A DNA stretch of 64,000 nucleotides. Origin: Wurfbainia villosa (taxonomy: Eukaryota > Streptophyta > Magnoliopsida > Zingiberales > Zingiberaceae). Numbering within the stretch: position 1 is the stretch's first letter; each line of letters opens with the position of its first letter. Under the pieces are notes generated by a model. It had not been told where the DNA came from, made no database searches, and worked only from the letters and a program-made list of their open reading frames with translations. Both the position numbers and the translations under genes were made by a program. Shown here one piece after another: positions 11,155-24,049 of this stretch. The stretch is from contig CM045992.1 of the NCBI GenBank assembly GCA_025175895.1, forward strand, positions 94,840,800 through 94,904,799, in the 5' to 3' direction.

Positions 11155-14100
11155 ATGTTGTCTTTTAATTTGCGTTCCATTTTGGATTCGAATAAATTGA
11201 CTGGGCCGAACCTCTTGGACTGGCTTAGAAACTTGAGAATTGTTCTCAAGGTGAAAAGCTTGCGTATGTCCTCGGCGCCTCTTCCGCCATCCTAGTGATG
11301 ATGCAACTCCGACCAATTGTTGGTCTATCGTAAACATGTGACCGATTCTCGAATCGATAAGTTGCATCATGCTAGCCGATGGAACCCAAGCTACGCGCAG
11401 CATGAGCATATGGATGCTCATATCGTAGTCATTCATCTTTATTAGTTGTTTTATAATCAAGTGAGATTCGAAAGGTTCGAAGTCTTCAAGCTCCTCTTAA
11501 ACTCTGAGATGCAAGAAGGTTCATCTCGTAGTCTTGCTCAACATCTTTGAAGACTATGGAGCCTTCGAAGCATGAGCGAGGGGCGTGTTGTTAGTTGATT
11601 CCTCAAGAAAGGTTCTAAGAGGAGTCAAAGGAACAAATGTAAGGGAAGAAGAAAAAGGCTAAAAAGGCATAAACTAGCTCAAAGGGCACTTGCCATCATT
11701 ATGGCAAGGAGGCCATTCTGAAGAAAGTGCAAGATTTATCTTGAGTCCGTGAAGAAGGATAAGGCATCAGATGCCCCATCTTCTTCAGAAATCTTCTTTA
11801 TTGATTATCATTCTATTTCCTCAGACACTTGGGTATTTGATACTGGGTGTGGCTCACATATATGTAATGACATACATGAGCTAAGGAATAGAAGAAGACT
11901 CGTCAAGGGAGAGTCAAATTTACGTGTTGGGAATGGAGCAACGGTTGCTGCACTCGCCATCGGAACGTATTTGTTGGAACTCCCTGTAGGACTTGTCTTA
12001 GAACTGGACAATTGCTTTTAGTTGATAAAGAACATCATTTCTATTTCTTGTTTAAATAGAAATGGGTACCATTTGACTTTTAGTAACAATTGTTGTTACA
12101 TAACTTTGAATGGAGTTCTTTATGGGACTGGAACTTTAAGCAATGGTGTTTATACGTTGGACGTATCCGGTGACATCTTCAATATCGAAGCGAGCAACAA
12201 GCATGCTCGAAAGGATAATCAAATAGACTCCTATATGTGGCATTGTCGTCTTGGCCATGTAAGCAAGAAACGCATGTCCGAATTACACCGATGTGAAATT
12301 CTGGAATCATTTGAATTGGATTCATACGATACATGCGAATCATGCTTAAAAGGCAAGATGACTAAGTTACCTTTTACTGGAAAAGGTGAACAAGTGGGAG
12401 AGTTACTAGGTCTAATACATACTGATGCATGTGGACCTATGTCAACTCAAGATTTAGGAGGCTATAGCTACTTCATTACCTTCACCGATGATCACTCACG
12501 GTTTGGGTATGTGTTCTTGATGAAACACAAGTCTGAAGCCTTTGAAAGGTTCAAAGAATTTATAAATGAAGTAGAGAAACAACATGACAAGAGTATTAAA
12601 ATACTTCGATCGGATCGAGGTAGTGAATACTTAAGTCAAGAGTTTCTTGATTATCTAAGAGACAATGGCATATTGTCTCAATGGACTCCGTCATATACAC
12701 CACAGCATAATGGTGTATCTGAGAGGCGTAACTGGACCTTGTTGGACATGGTCAGGTCAATAATGAATCATGCGACTCTTCCCAAGTCTTTTTGGGGCTA
12801 TGCACTTCAGACAACTGTTTACTTGTTAAACAGAATGCCTACCAAGGTAGTCTCAACTACTCCATATGAGATATGGAATAGTAAGAAACCTCATGTATCT
12901 TACTTGAAGATATGGTGTTGTCCTACTTATATGAAGCGGATAGTATCAGACAAATTGGATGCTAAGTCTGATAAATGTCTATTTATTGGATACCCTAAGG
13001 AAACAAGGGTTTACCAATTCTATCATCCTGTGGAACAAAAGGTGTTTGTTTCAAGGCATGCTGTGTTTCTAGAGAAAGAGTTTCTCTTGCAAGAAAACAG
13101 TGGGAGTGTCGTTGAGCTTGAGGAGGCTCGAGAGACTCAAATAGACATTGATGAGATACCTGGTGAAGCACAACAGTCAACAACTCATAGTGATAAGCAA
13201 TCGACTGGACCTATTGTAACACCACATCTTCGTAGATCTGGTAGAACACACAATATTCCTGAGAGATATGGATTTCTCGTAAGTGAATCGAACGATGTGT
13301 TACTCATTGATGATGAGGAGCCTACCAGTTATGAAGAAGTGCTGACAAGTTCAGAAAGGGATAAGTGGCTTGGTGCCATGAAGTCGAAAATGGATTCCAT
13401 GTATGAAAACCAAGTTTGGAACTTGGTTGACCCACCTGAAGGGATAAAGCCTATAAGGTGCAAGTGGGTTTTCAAGAAGAAAACCGACATGGATGGTAAT
13501 GTGATTACCTATAAGGCTAGATTGGTGGCGAAAGGATATCGTCAAAAACAAGGTGTTGATTATGACAAAACCTATTCGCCTGTAGCTATGCTTAAATCCA
13601 TTCGGATGCTCCTGGCCATAGCGGCTCATTATGATTATGAGATATGACAGATGGATGTGAAAACATCTTTCCTTAATGGAAACCTGCTCGAGGACGTGTA
13701 TATGATACAGCCTGAGGGTTTCACATCGGTTGATAAAACCAAGGTATGCAAATTGCGACGGTCCATTTATGGATTGAAGCAAGCATCCAGGAGCTGGAAT
13801 ATCCATTTTGATGAGACAATCAAAAAGTTTGATTTCTCACAAAATCCAGACGAACCTTATGTGTACAAGAAGGTTAGTGGGAGTGCAGTCGTGTTCCTAG
13901 TATTGTATGTCGATGACATACTACTTATAGGAAACGATGTTTCAATCTTACAGTCAGTGAAGGTTTGGTTATCCAAGACATTCTCCATGAAAGACCTGGG
14001 AGAAGCAACCTACATCCTCGGGATTAAGATCTATAGAGATAGATCGAAACGGTTGCTTGGTCTTTCGCAGTCTACATATATAGACCGAGTGCTAAAGAGG

Positions 14101-14799
14101 TTTAGCATGTCGGAATCCAAGAAAGGTTTCCTACCCATCAGGCATGGGGTACACCTTTCGAAGTCTGTGTCCGCGCACAGAAGACGAGAGGATTTGCATG
14201 AGTAAGATTCCCTATGCATCCGCAATAGGATCTATCATGTATGCTATGTTATGTACGAGGCCCGATGTATCGTATGCTCTGAGTGTCACGGCGGATACCG
14301 ATCGATCGAGAATGGATCATTGGGTGATCGTAAGACGATCCTTAAGTACTTAAGAAGAACTAAGGATGCGTTCTAATATATGGAGAAGGGTACATGGTGA
14401 TACGTGGGTATACGGATGCGACTCGATGCATAAGGATGATTCTATGTCTTTGTCCGGGTATGTATTCACCGGAATGGGCGCAATAAGTTGGAAAGGTTCC
14501 AAGCTTGACACTATAGTGGATTCGCCACTAAGGCGAGAATACATTGCGCTTTAGGCAGCAAAGGAAGCGGTTTGGATCAAGAAGTTCATCTCTCGAACTT
14601 GATGTGGTCTCATCAATGATCCAAACATGTGCCACGCTATCATCTTATCAGAGAGATCATCAGTAGGAACGAAATACAAATCGAGAAAATTCCCACTGAA
14701 AGGAACTTAGCGGATCCTTTGACTAAAGCATTACCTCAAAATAAGTTTGAGGGTCATGTTCGAGCTTATGGTATTGGATACCGTAGCGATTGGCATTAG
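11155..14799 (+). pseudogene. C2 gag-pol polyprotein, degenerate
   Basis: The ATG at 11155 begins MLSFNLRSILDSNKLTGPN (Gag N-terminus), soon broken by frameshifts up to about 11740. From 11749 one frame runs through protease (WVFDTGCGSHIC), the integrase HHCC region (WHCRLGH..CESCLKGK, about 12238-12360), the integrase core (HTDACGP, SDRGSEY, final E in NGVSERR) and a chromodomain-free C-terminus. It continues into reverse transcriptase with YVDD at about 13906-13917. In-frame stops are at 12019 (a short deletion) and 13645 (Trp TGG to TGA). A frameshift near 14165 and several short losses in 14280-14640 damage the RNase H part. The C-terminal ..GIGYRSDWH ends at 14799. It is a dead copy, but integrase and RT remain readable. 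Confidence 0.9.
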
Positions 14800-14800
14800 G

Positions 14801-14813
14801 CCAAGTGGGAGTC
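14801..14813 (+). other. C2 polypurine tract
   Basis: CCAAGTGGGAGTC immediately precedes the 3' LTR. The equivalent in C1 is 41390-41402 on the minus strand. It overlaps closely with the end of the pol frame (stop at 14797-14799). Confidence 0.7.
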
Positions 14814-17041
14814 TGTTAGTAATATATGAGAGATGTCCTAAGGCAATCGCCTTATGTATGAACCATTTATATGATAAATGAAGATTCACTATTTGAGTAT
14901 ACATGTTTTATGTATTTGATTGGATCTTAAACTCATTTCTTGAATGTCCACGATACGATTCACAGCATGAGAGAATTTGTGATTGGATCACAACTAGTGA
15001 GTATCTCTACATGTGTAATTGTGATGTATCGGAATTATCCCTAGTCGATGAATTGATGGATTTGGACACCATCAATTCTGTCGAGACTAGCACGAGGTAT
15101 ACTCCTTGGTGTATCCAAGCAGCTGATTCTCACTGGCTGGAGACATAGTGATGTCCGGAGTTAATCATGGATGCTAGTTATGGTAACTAGTTCATTGGAG
15201 TGACCAGCCGTAAGACTTCATATGGTTCTCTGCATATATAGATATGTCAATAAAGTTCTTACTGTGGCTTAAGTGCGATGTTCCTTTGACTTGAAGTATT
15301 CAAGTCATCTTGATCATAGAGACTTATGCTTTGACATCTTAAGCAAGCATCTCTAAGGAGATGTGGACCCGGGATGATTGGGTATAAGTCGAAGTGATCG
15401 AAGGTGTTTGAATAGCCTATAAAGGATTCACCACTCCTTGCGAGGAGATGTATACCCATGGCCTCTCATCGAATTGTTACTAAAGTCTTTGGCCAAAGCA
15501 TTACATGTTTAGAGTAAGGTACTCTTCGATACATGTGGAGTAACTAGAATCCGTAGGACGAGGAAATGATACTTGGGCTAGGTGTGACGTAGTCAGCCTA
15601 GTGGGGACTGACACAATAGACCATGTCCTGAACCAAGTGGGTCTAAGATGAGTGAAGGGAATGGGGCACGATTCATTCGAGCTACTGAAGGGTTTCAGAA
15701 ATAGTTCTGGATCAACCGTTGATCTTTTCGGTTAATTGGGGATCATGATGTACTACTAGGTGCCACTCATGATCATTCTATAATTAATGGTTAATTATAG
15801 ATGGCCAACATAAACCGAGAACCTATTTGGTCACACGCACAACGAGCGTAATCCAAAGGATTTAAAATGAGCTTGAGAATGGGATTCTCAGACCGAGAGA
15901 AACTAGGTTTGGTTGGACCAAACATAAAGCGAGCATGAAATCGTTTCAGTTGCAATGGAAGCGTGGATGAGCCGTGTCTTATGAAGACATAATGGATGGA
16001 CCAAAATGGTTTGGTTCTAATCTAATGGAGGAGAATAAACCAAAGGGTTTGGTTTATTTTAAAACGAATGAACCAAAAGTTGGTTCGGTTCGTTTTAACT
16101 TCAAATAAACCATAATGGTTTGGTTTATTTTAACTTATCTTAATGGAGCGGGTTAACGGGCCTAATGGTTATGATCCAATAACCATTAAGAGAATTAGTT
16201 CTCTATAAAAGAGGGCTTAAGGGATAATTAAGCCCTAATCCACAACCCTAAGTTGCCGCCCACCTCTCCTTGGAGAAATTCGGAGCCAACTCTCCTCCTC
16301 CTTGCCGCCGCCCACCTTGAGGCTCCAACCGGCGTCCAGAAGGTGCTGACCTTCCCCCTCGCCAGCATCGAGCTGCTGCCGGTTGGTACTCTGGTGATCT
16401 CCTTCATGTTTGGCATCAAGGTGAGCTCTATCTCTCTTGGTTGGCCGACGCCTATCACCTCCACCAAAGCTGTCCAGTTTTCTGGACAGCTTGTTCTCCT
16501 CTCGTCGGAGCGTTGTTTGGACGACGGTTAGAACTCCGACAGCGGCTAACTTACCGGGGATTCGATCTCCGGTAATCCTCTGAGGTGGAGGACGAAGGAT
16601 TCATCAATTGGTTGACGAATACCTCTCCGGAGAAGCGAGTTTTGAGAACTCGTATTAGGATCCGAATTTAGATTCGGATCGTGATCATCTCTCTATCACG
16701 TCGTCTTCAACACGAGGCTAGTAACCCGTACGAAGACCAAGCTCGTGGCTTAGCGAAGTCATCCCGAGGAACTCGGCGTGGATACGGATAGAGACGATTC
16801 TAGCGAGGATCGTTTCGGTTGATGTCGTTCCCGCTACACGTCATACGAAAGGTATAACGTAGATAAATTTCCTTTTATTGCAAATTTAAATTTACGGTTA
16901 TGTCTACACTTGTTGTAATATGCATGCGTGTGTTGTGTGTGTTGTAATAAATGTAGATTTATTATTTTTATTGCTTCCGCTGTGTTCATGTTTACGAAAC
17001 GTGATTGAACACACACACGCCGCGGTGCCGGAAACCCAACA
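14814..17041 (+). repeat. C2 3' LTR (2228 bp)
   Basis: Partner of 7668-9869, with the same TGTTAGT..CCCAACA ends. It retains intact CAG/CTG words where the 5' LTR has CG, for example TTCTGGATC at 15705-15713 against TTCGGATC at 8553-8560. A TATA box lies at 16204-16211. Confidence 0.9.
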
Positions 17042-18198
17042 ATTCATGCTTTCGATGCGACTAAAACAATTTCATACTCGCTCTTTGTTTGGTCCAACCA
17101 AACCAAGTCTCTCTCGATATGAGAATCCTATTTTCAAACTCATTTTAAATCCTTCGGATTACACTCGTTGTGCGTGTGACCAAATAGGTTCCCTGTTTAT
17201 GTTGGTCATCTATAATTAGCCATTAATTATAGAACGATCATGAGTGACACCAAGTATTACATCAAGATCCCCAATTAACCGAAAAATCAACAGTTGATCT
17301 CAGAACCATTTTTGAAACCCTTCAGCAGCTACAATGAATCGTGCCCCATTCCTTTCACTCATCTTATACCCAATTGGTTCAGGATATGGTATATTGTGTC
17401 AGTCCCCACTAGGCTGACTACGTCACACCTAGCCCAAGTATTTACTTCCTCGTCCTCTAGATTCTAGTTACTGCACATGTATACAAGAGTATCATACTCT
17501 AAACATGTAATGCTTTGGCCAAAGACTTTAGTAACAACTCGATAAGAGGCGATAGGGTATAGATCTCCTCGCAAGGAGCAGTGAATCCTTTGTAGGCTAT
17601 TCAAACACCTTCGGCCACTTTGACTTATACCCAATCATCCCGGGTCCACATCTCCTCGGAGATGCTTTCTTAAGATGTCAAAGCATATATCTTCATGACC
17701 AAGATGACTTGAATACCGAAAGTCGAAGGAACATCGCACTTAAGCTGCAGTAAGAACTTCATTGACAATCCATATATGCAGAGGACCATATGAAGTCTTA
17801 AAGCTAGTCACTCCAATGAACTAGTTACCATAACTAGCATCCACAATTAACTCCGGACATCCCAATGTCTCCAGTCAGTGAGAAACAACTGCTTGGATAA
17901 ACCAAAGAGTATACCTCGTGCTAGTCTCAATAGAATTGATGGCAGCCTAATCCATCAATTCATCGATTAGGGATAATTCCAATACATCACAATTACACAT
18001 GTAGAGATACTCACTAGTTGTGATCCAATCACAAATTCTCTCATGCTATGAATCATATTGTGGACATCTAGTAAATGAGTTTAAGATCCTATCAAATATA
18101 TGAAAATATGTATACTCAATTAGTGAATCTTCATTTATCAAATAAATGGTACAACCATAAGGCGATTGCCTTAGGACACCTCTCATATATTACTAACA
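17042..18198 (-). repeat. C3 3' LTR, right part
   Basis: Continues the LTR broken at 7667 by C2 and ends ..TTACTAACA at 18198, next to the purine tract and the end of C3 pol. Without C2 the LTR would be about 2.25 kb, the family norm. More diverged than the C1 and C4 LTRs, so probably the oldest C copy here. Confidence 0.8.
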
Positions 18199-18212
18199 AA
18201 CTCCCACTTGGC

Positions 18213-20342
18213 CTACTGTCAATCGCCATAGTATCCAATACCATAAGTTCTAACATGACCCTCAAACTTACATTGAGGTAAGGTCTTAGTTAAAGGATCC
18301 GCTAAGTTCCTTTCAGTGGGAATCTTCTCGATTTGTATTTCCTTCCTACTTATAATCTCTCTGATTAAATTATAGCAGCGAAGCACATGTTATGAGACCA
18401 CATTAAGTTTAGAGACGAACTTCTTGATCCAAACTGCTTTCTTTGCTGCTTCTAAAGCTGCAATGTATTCTACCTCAGTGGCAGAATCCGCAATAGTGTC
18501 TTTCTTGGAACCTTTCCAACTTATTGTGCCTCCATTTAAGGTAAATACGTAACCAGACTTAGACCTTGAATCATTCTTGTCTATTTGGAAGCTAGCATTT
18601 GTATGCCCGCGTATTACCATATCACCTTCTCCATATATTAGGAACACACGCTTAGTTCTTCTCAAGTACTTAAGGATTGTCTTAACAGCCGCCCAATGAT
18701 CCATTCATGGATCAGACTGATATCTGCTCGTGACACTCAAAGCATACGATACATCGAGCCTCGTACTTAACATAGCATACATGATAGATCATATTGTGGA
18801 TGCATAGGGAATCTTACTCATGTAAATCCTCTCATCTTCTGTGCGCGGACACATAGACTTTGAAAGGTGTATCCCATGCCTGCTAGGAAGGAAACATTTC
18901 TTGGATTCCAACATGCTAAACTTCTTTAGAACTCGGTCTATATATGTAGACTGCGAAAGCCAAGTAAGCATTTCGATCTATCTCTAAAGATTTTGATCTC
19001 GAGAATGAAGGTCGCTTCTCCCAGGTCTTTCATGGAGAATATTTTGGATAACCAAATTTTAACCAACTGTAAGACAGATATATTGTTTCCTATAAGTAAT
19101 ATGTCATCGACATACAATACTAGGAACACGACTGCACTCCCACTAACCTTCTTGTACACACAAGGTTCGTCCGGATTTTGTGAGAAATCAAACCTTTTGA
19201 TTGTCTCATCAAAACGGATATTCTAGCTCCTAGATGCTTGCTTCCTCATAAATGGATCGTCAAGTTTGCATATCTTGGTTTTATCAACCGATGTGAAACC
19301 TCGAGGTTGTATCATATACACGCCCTAGTAGGTTTCCATTAAGAAAAACCATTTTCACATCCATATGCCATATCTCTTAATCATAATGAACCGCTATGGC
19401 TAGAAGCATTCGAATGGATTTAAGCATAGCTACCGGTGAATATGTCTCGTCATAATTAACACCTTATTTTGGACGATAGCCTTTCCCCAATCTAGCCTTA
19501 AAGGTAATCACATTACCATCCATTTTGGTTTTCTTCTTGAAAACCCACTTGCACCCTATAGGCTTAATGCCTTCAGGTGGGTCCACCAAGTTTCAAATTT
19601 GATTTTCATACATGGAATCCATTTCTGACTTCATGGCTTCAAGCCATTTGTCCCTTTCTGAACTTTTCAGAACTTCTTCATAATTGGTAGACACTTCTTC
19701 GTCAATGAGTAACACATCGTTCGATTCGCTTACGAGAAATCCATATCACTCAGGAATGTTGCATGTCCTACCATATCTACGAAGATGTGGTGTCACAATA
19801 GGTTAAGTCGATGTCTCATTACTATGATTTATTGGTTGAGGTGCTTGATAAGGTATCTCCTCAATGTCTACCGGAGTCTCTTGAACCTCATCAAGTTCAA
19901 CGCCACTCCCATTGTTTTCTTGCAAGAGAAACTCTTTCTCCAGAAACACAACATGCCTTGAAACAAACACCTTTTGTTCCACAGGATGATAGAATTGGTA
20001 ACCTCTCATTTCCTTAGGGTATCCAATAAATAGACATTTATCAGACTTAGCATCCAATTTGTCTGATATAGTCCGCTTTACATAAGCAGGACAACCCCAT
20101 ATCTTCAAGTAAGATAAATGAGGTTTCTTACTATTCCATATCTCATATGGAGTAGTAGAGACTACCTTGGTCGGGAGTCTGTTTAACAAGTAAATAGCAG
20201 TCTGAAGTCCATAACACCAAAAGGACTTGGGAAGATTTGCGTGATTCATCATCGACCTAACCATGTCCAACAAGGTTCGATTTCGACTCTCAAATGCACC
20301 ATTATATTGTGGTGTATACGACAGAGTCCATTGAGGCAATAT
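18213..20342 (-). pseudogene. C3 pol remnant (integrase C-terminus, RT, RNase H)
   Basis: Read from 20342 leftwards it starts inside integrase (QWTLSYTPQYNGAFESRNRT), passes the integrase C-terminus and RT (YVDDILLIGNN at about 19090-19120), and reaches RNase H (18390-18704, ..GHTNASFQIDKNDSRS). Several stops and frameshifts separate the readable blocks, and the RNase H end is partly deleted. The upstream part (gag, protease, integrase N-terminus) is cut off by the C4 LTR at 20343. Domain order and sequence match C1 closely. Confidence 0.85.
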
Positions 20343-22584
20343 TGTTGGGTTTTCGGCACCGCGACAAGTGTGTGTTCGAACATGTTTCATAAACATGTGC
20401 ACAACGGAAGAAATAAAAGACAATAAATCTAATTTATTACAACACACACACACCACACGCATGCATAGTACAACATGTATAGACATAATCGTAGTTTTAA
20501 ATTTTGCAATAAAAGGAATTTATTCTAGGTATACCTGACGTATCACGTGTAGCGGGAAAGACATCAACCGGAGCGACTCTCGCTAGAATCGCTTCTATCC
20601 ATATCCACGCCGAGTATCGTCGGGATGACTTCACAAAGCCACGAGCCTCGTGTCGAAGACAATGTGATCGAGAGAAGATCACAATCCGAATCAAAATTCG
20701 GATTCAAAAATGAGTCCCCAAAACTCGTTTCTCCGGAGAGGTATTCGTCAACCGTTTAACGAATCCTTCGTCCTCCACCTATAAGGATTATCGGAGATCG
20801 AATCCCCGGCAAGGTTATCACTATCGGATCTCCAAACGTCGTCCAAATGATGCTCCGATAAGAAGGAAACAAGTTGTTCAGAAAACTAGACAGCTTTGGT
20901 GGAGAACTTGCGCCGGCCAAATAAGGAAAGCTAAGTGCTCACCTTGTCGCTGGAGCCAAGGAAGATCACCGGAGCTCCTCCGGCAGCAGCTAGATGCCCG
21001 CAGGTGGGGAGGACGACAACTTCTAGACACCAACAAGTGGAGCTTGGGCGGTGGTGGGCAGCGATAAGAAGTTGGGCACCGACAAGAAGAGGAGAAGAGG
21101 AGGAGAGGAAAAGATTTTCCAAAAATACCAAAAACCCTTTTTTTTGGGCTCTCCAACCTCTAATCGCGCTTTTATAGAGCGTATGTTTCTTGAACATTAA
21201 GAAACCATCTCCTAGTGGTTATTGGTTCATAACCAAAACCTGTTAACCTGCTCCAATAACTTCAGTTAAAATAAACCAAACCGCATTGGTCTATTTTAAG
21301 TTAAAACGAACCGAACCAACTTTGGTTCATTCGTTTAAAACAAAGCAACCCCCTTTGGTTTATTCTTCACCATTGGATTAGAACCAAACCAATTTGGTTC
21401 ATCCATCATGTCTTCATAAAACACGGCCCATCGACACTTCCATTGCGACTAAAACGATTTCATGCTCGATCCTTGTTTGGTCCAACCAAACCTAGTTTCC
21501 CTTGGTCTGAGAATCTCATTCTCAAGCTCGTTTTAAATCCTTCGGATTATGCTCGTTGTGCATGTGACCAAATAGGTTCTTGGTTTATGTTGGTCATCTA
21601 TAATTAACCATTAATTATAGAACGATCATGAGTGGCACCTAGTAGTACATCATGATCCCCAATTAATCGAAAAGATCAACGGTTGATCCAGAACTATTTC
21701 TGAAACCCTTCAGCAGCTACAATGAATCATGCCCCATTCCTTTCACTCAACTTATACCCACTTGGTTCAGGACATGGTCAATAGTGTTAGTCCCCACTAG
21801 GTTGACTATGTCACAACTAGCCCAAGTATCATTTCCTCATCCTACAGATTCTAGTTACTGCACATGTATCCAAGAGTACCTTACTCTAAACATGTAATGC
21901 TTTGGCCAAAGACTTTAGTAACAATCCGATGAGAGGCCATGGGTATACATCTCCTCGCAAGGAGTGGTGAATCCTTTATAGGCTATTCAAACACCTTCGA
22001 TCACTTCAGCTTATGTCGAATCATCCCGGGTCCACATCTCCTCAGAGATGCTTGCTTAAGATGTCAAAGTATAAGTCTTTATGACCAAGAAGACTTGAAT
22101 ACCGCAAGTCAAAGGAACATCGCACTTAAGCTGCAATAAGAACTTCATTGACATATCTATATATGTAGAGAACTATATGAAGTTTTACAGCTGGTCACTC
22201 CAATGAACTAGTTACCATAACTAGCATCCATGATTAATTCCGAACATCACAATATCTCCAGCAGTGAGAATCAGCTGCTTGGATACACCAAGGAGTATAC
22301 CTCGTGCTAGTCTCGACAGAATTGATGGTGTCCAAATCCATCAATTCATCGACTAGGGATAATTCCTATACATCACAAATACACATGTAGAGATACTCAC
22401 TAGTTGTGATCCAATCACAAAATCTCTCATGCTGTGAATCATATCGTGGACATTTAGTAAATGAGTTTAAGATCTAATCAAATACATGAAAACATCTATA
22501 CTCAAATAGTGAATCTTCATTTATCATATAAATGGTTCAAACCTAAGGTGATTGTCTTAGGACACCTCTCATATATTACTAACA
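20343..22584 (-). repeat. C4 3' LTR (2242 bp)
   Basis: Complete C-family LTR in minus orientation, with outer end TGTTGGGTTTTCGG and inner end ..TTACTAACA at 22584. It interrupts the C3 integrase codons. It carries the AACCAAA dyad block (about 21260-21400) and the short hairpin near 21598. ORFs around 20878-21197 are chance frames. Confidence 0.85.
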
Positions 22585-22604
22585 AACTCCCACTTGGCCT
22601 AATG

Positions 22605-23833
22605 TCAATCTCTATGGTATCCAATACCATAAGCTCTAACATGACCCTCAAACTTACTTTGAGGTAATGCCTTAGTTAAAGGATCCGCTAAGTTTCTTTC
22701 AGTGGGAATCTTCTCGAATTGTATTTCCTTCCTACTTATGATCTCTTTGATCAAATGATAGCGGCGAAGCACATGTTTGGATCGTTGATGAGACCTTGGC
22801 TCTTTCGCCTGTGAAATTGCTCCATTGTTGTCGCAGTAAACCGGTATTGCTTCAACAATGGCTGGAACCACACCAAGTTCATAAATGAACTTCTTGATCC
22901 AAACTGCTTCCTTTGCTGCTTCCGAAGCTGCAATGTATTCTGCCACAGTGGTAGAATCTGCTACAGTGTCTTGTTTGGAACTTTTCCAACTCATTGTGCC
23001 CCCATTAAAGGTGAACACATACCCAGACTGAGACCTGGAATCATCCTTGTCTGTCTGGAATTTGGCATCCGTATACCTGCGTATCACCATGTCCCCTTCT
23101 CCATATATTAGGAACACATCCTTAGTTCTTATCAAGTACTTAAGGATTGTCTTAACAGCCGCCCAATGATCCATTACTGGATCAGACTGGTATCTGCTCG
23201 TGACACTCAGAGCATACGATACATCGGGCCTCGTACAAACATAGCATACATGATAGATCCTCTTGCGGATGCATAGGGAATCTTACTCATGCAAATCCTC
23301 TCGTCTTCTATGCGTAGACACAGAGACTTCGAAAGGTGTATCCCATGCCTGATGGGTAGGAAACCTTTCTTGGATTCTGACATGCTAAACCTCTTTAGCA
23401 CTCGATCTATATATGTAGACTGCGAAAGACCAAGCAACCATTTCGATCTATCTCTATAGATCTTAATCCCGAAGATGTAGGTTGTTTCTCCTAGGTCTTT
23501 CATGGAGAATGTCTTGGACAACCAAATCTTAACTGACTGTAAGGCAGAAACATCATTTCCTATAAGTAATATGTCATCAACATACAATACTAGGAACACG
23601 ACTGCACTCCCACTAACCTTCTTGTACACACAAGGTTCGTCCAGATTTTGTGAGAAATCCAACTTTTTGATTGTCTCATCAAAACGGACATTCCAACTCC
23701 TAGATGCTTGCTTCAGTCCATATATGGATCGTCACAATTTGCATACCTTGGTTTTATCAACCGATGTTAAACCCTCAGGCTGTATCATATACACATCCTC
23801 GAGTATGTTTCTATTAAGGAAAGCTATTTTCAT
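22605..23833 (-). pseudogene. C4 RT / RNase H remnant
   Basis: RNase H (22605-23174) is open for 189 codons and includes YTDAKFQTDKDDSRSQSGYVF, the CDNNGA metal-site motif and the terminal ..ERNLADPLTKALPQSKFEGH. RT follows (23207-23662) with YVDDILLIGND. A frameshift lies between the two blocks near 23180-23240, and further small lesions occur towards 23730. At 23834 the C sequence stops within the RT N-terminus and continues in frame into B2 protease sequence. Everything upstream of that in C pol is missing. Confidence 0.85.
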
Positions 23834-24049
23834 ATCCTCGAGTAAATTATATTGAAAATCTTCAACTAATAAAACATTGTGAATCGTGAAATTAGAATTT
23901 AGCTCAATATCACCTGATCCAATGATTTTGAGCTTGTCGTTGTTTCCGAAAGCTACCGATCCTTGTCGTTTGAATCTAAGTTTTGAAAACTTAAGTTGGT
24001 CTTCGGTCATATGTCGGGAGCACCCACTATCTAACATCCATTGATCCTA
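23834..24049 (-). pseudogene. B2 protease / GAG-pre-integrase fragment
   Basis: Reads QWMLDSGCSRHMTEDQ, the aspartic protease active-site motif (DSG) typical of SIRE-type copia pol, then LKFSKL..GSVAFGNNDKLKIIGSGDIELN..IHNVLLVEDFQYNLL. The open frame continues without a stop into C4 RT (..EDMKIAFLNRN). A stop codon lies just upstream of the QWM segment, separating it from gag. It is a remnant with no likely activity. Confidence 0.8.

Larger units (their letters stand above)
7668..17041 (+). mobile_element. C2: complete but mutated copia gag-pol retrotransposon
   Basis: LTRs at 7668-9869 (2202 bp) and 14814-17041 (2228 bp) start TGTTAGTAATATATG and end CCCAACA. Between them lie the primer site, a long leader, a broken gag-pol frame and a purine tract. 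It is inserted in opposite orientation inside the LTR of C3. The flanks are ATCTA (7663-7667) and ATTCA (17042-17046); uninterrupted C LTRs have ATCCA here, so the target duplication has probably decayed by one C-to-T change on each side. Confidence 0.9.

Noticed and set aside
13351..13806. 151-codon frame antisense to C2 RT, also at 42509-42940
   Set aside because: Shadow of the RT reading frame on the other strand.
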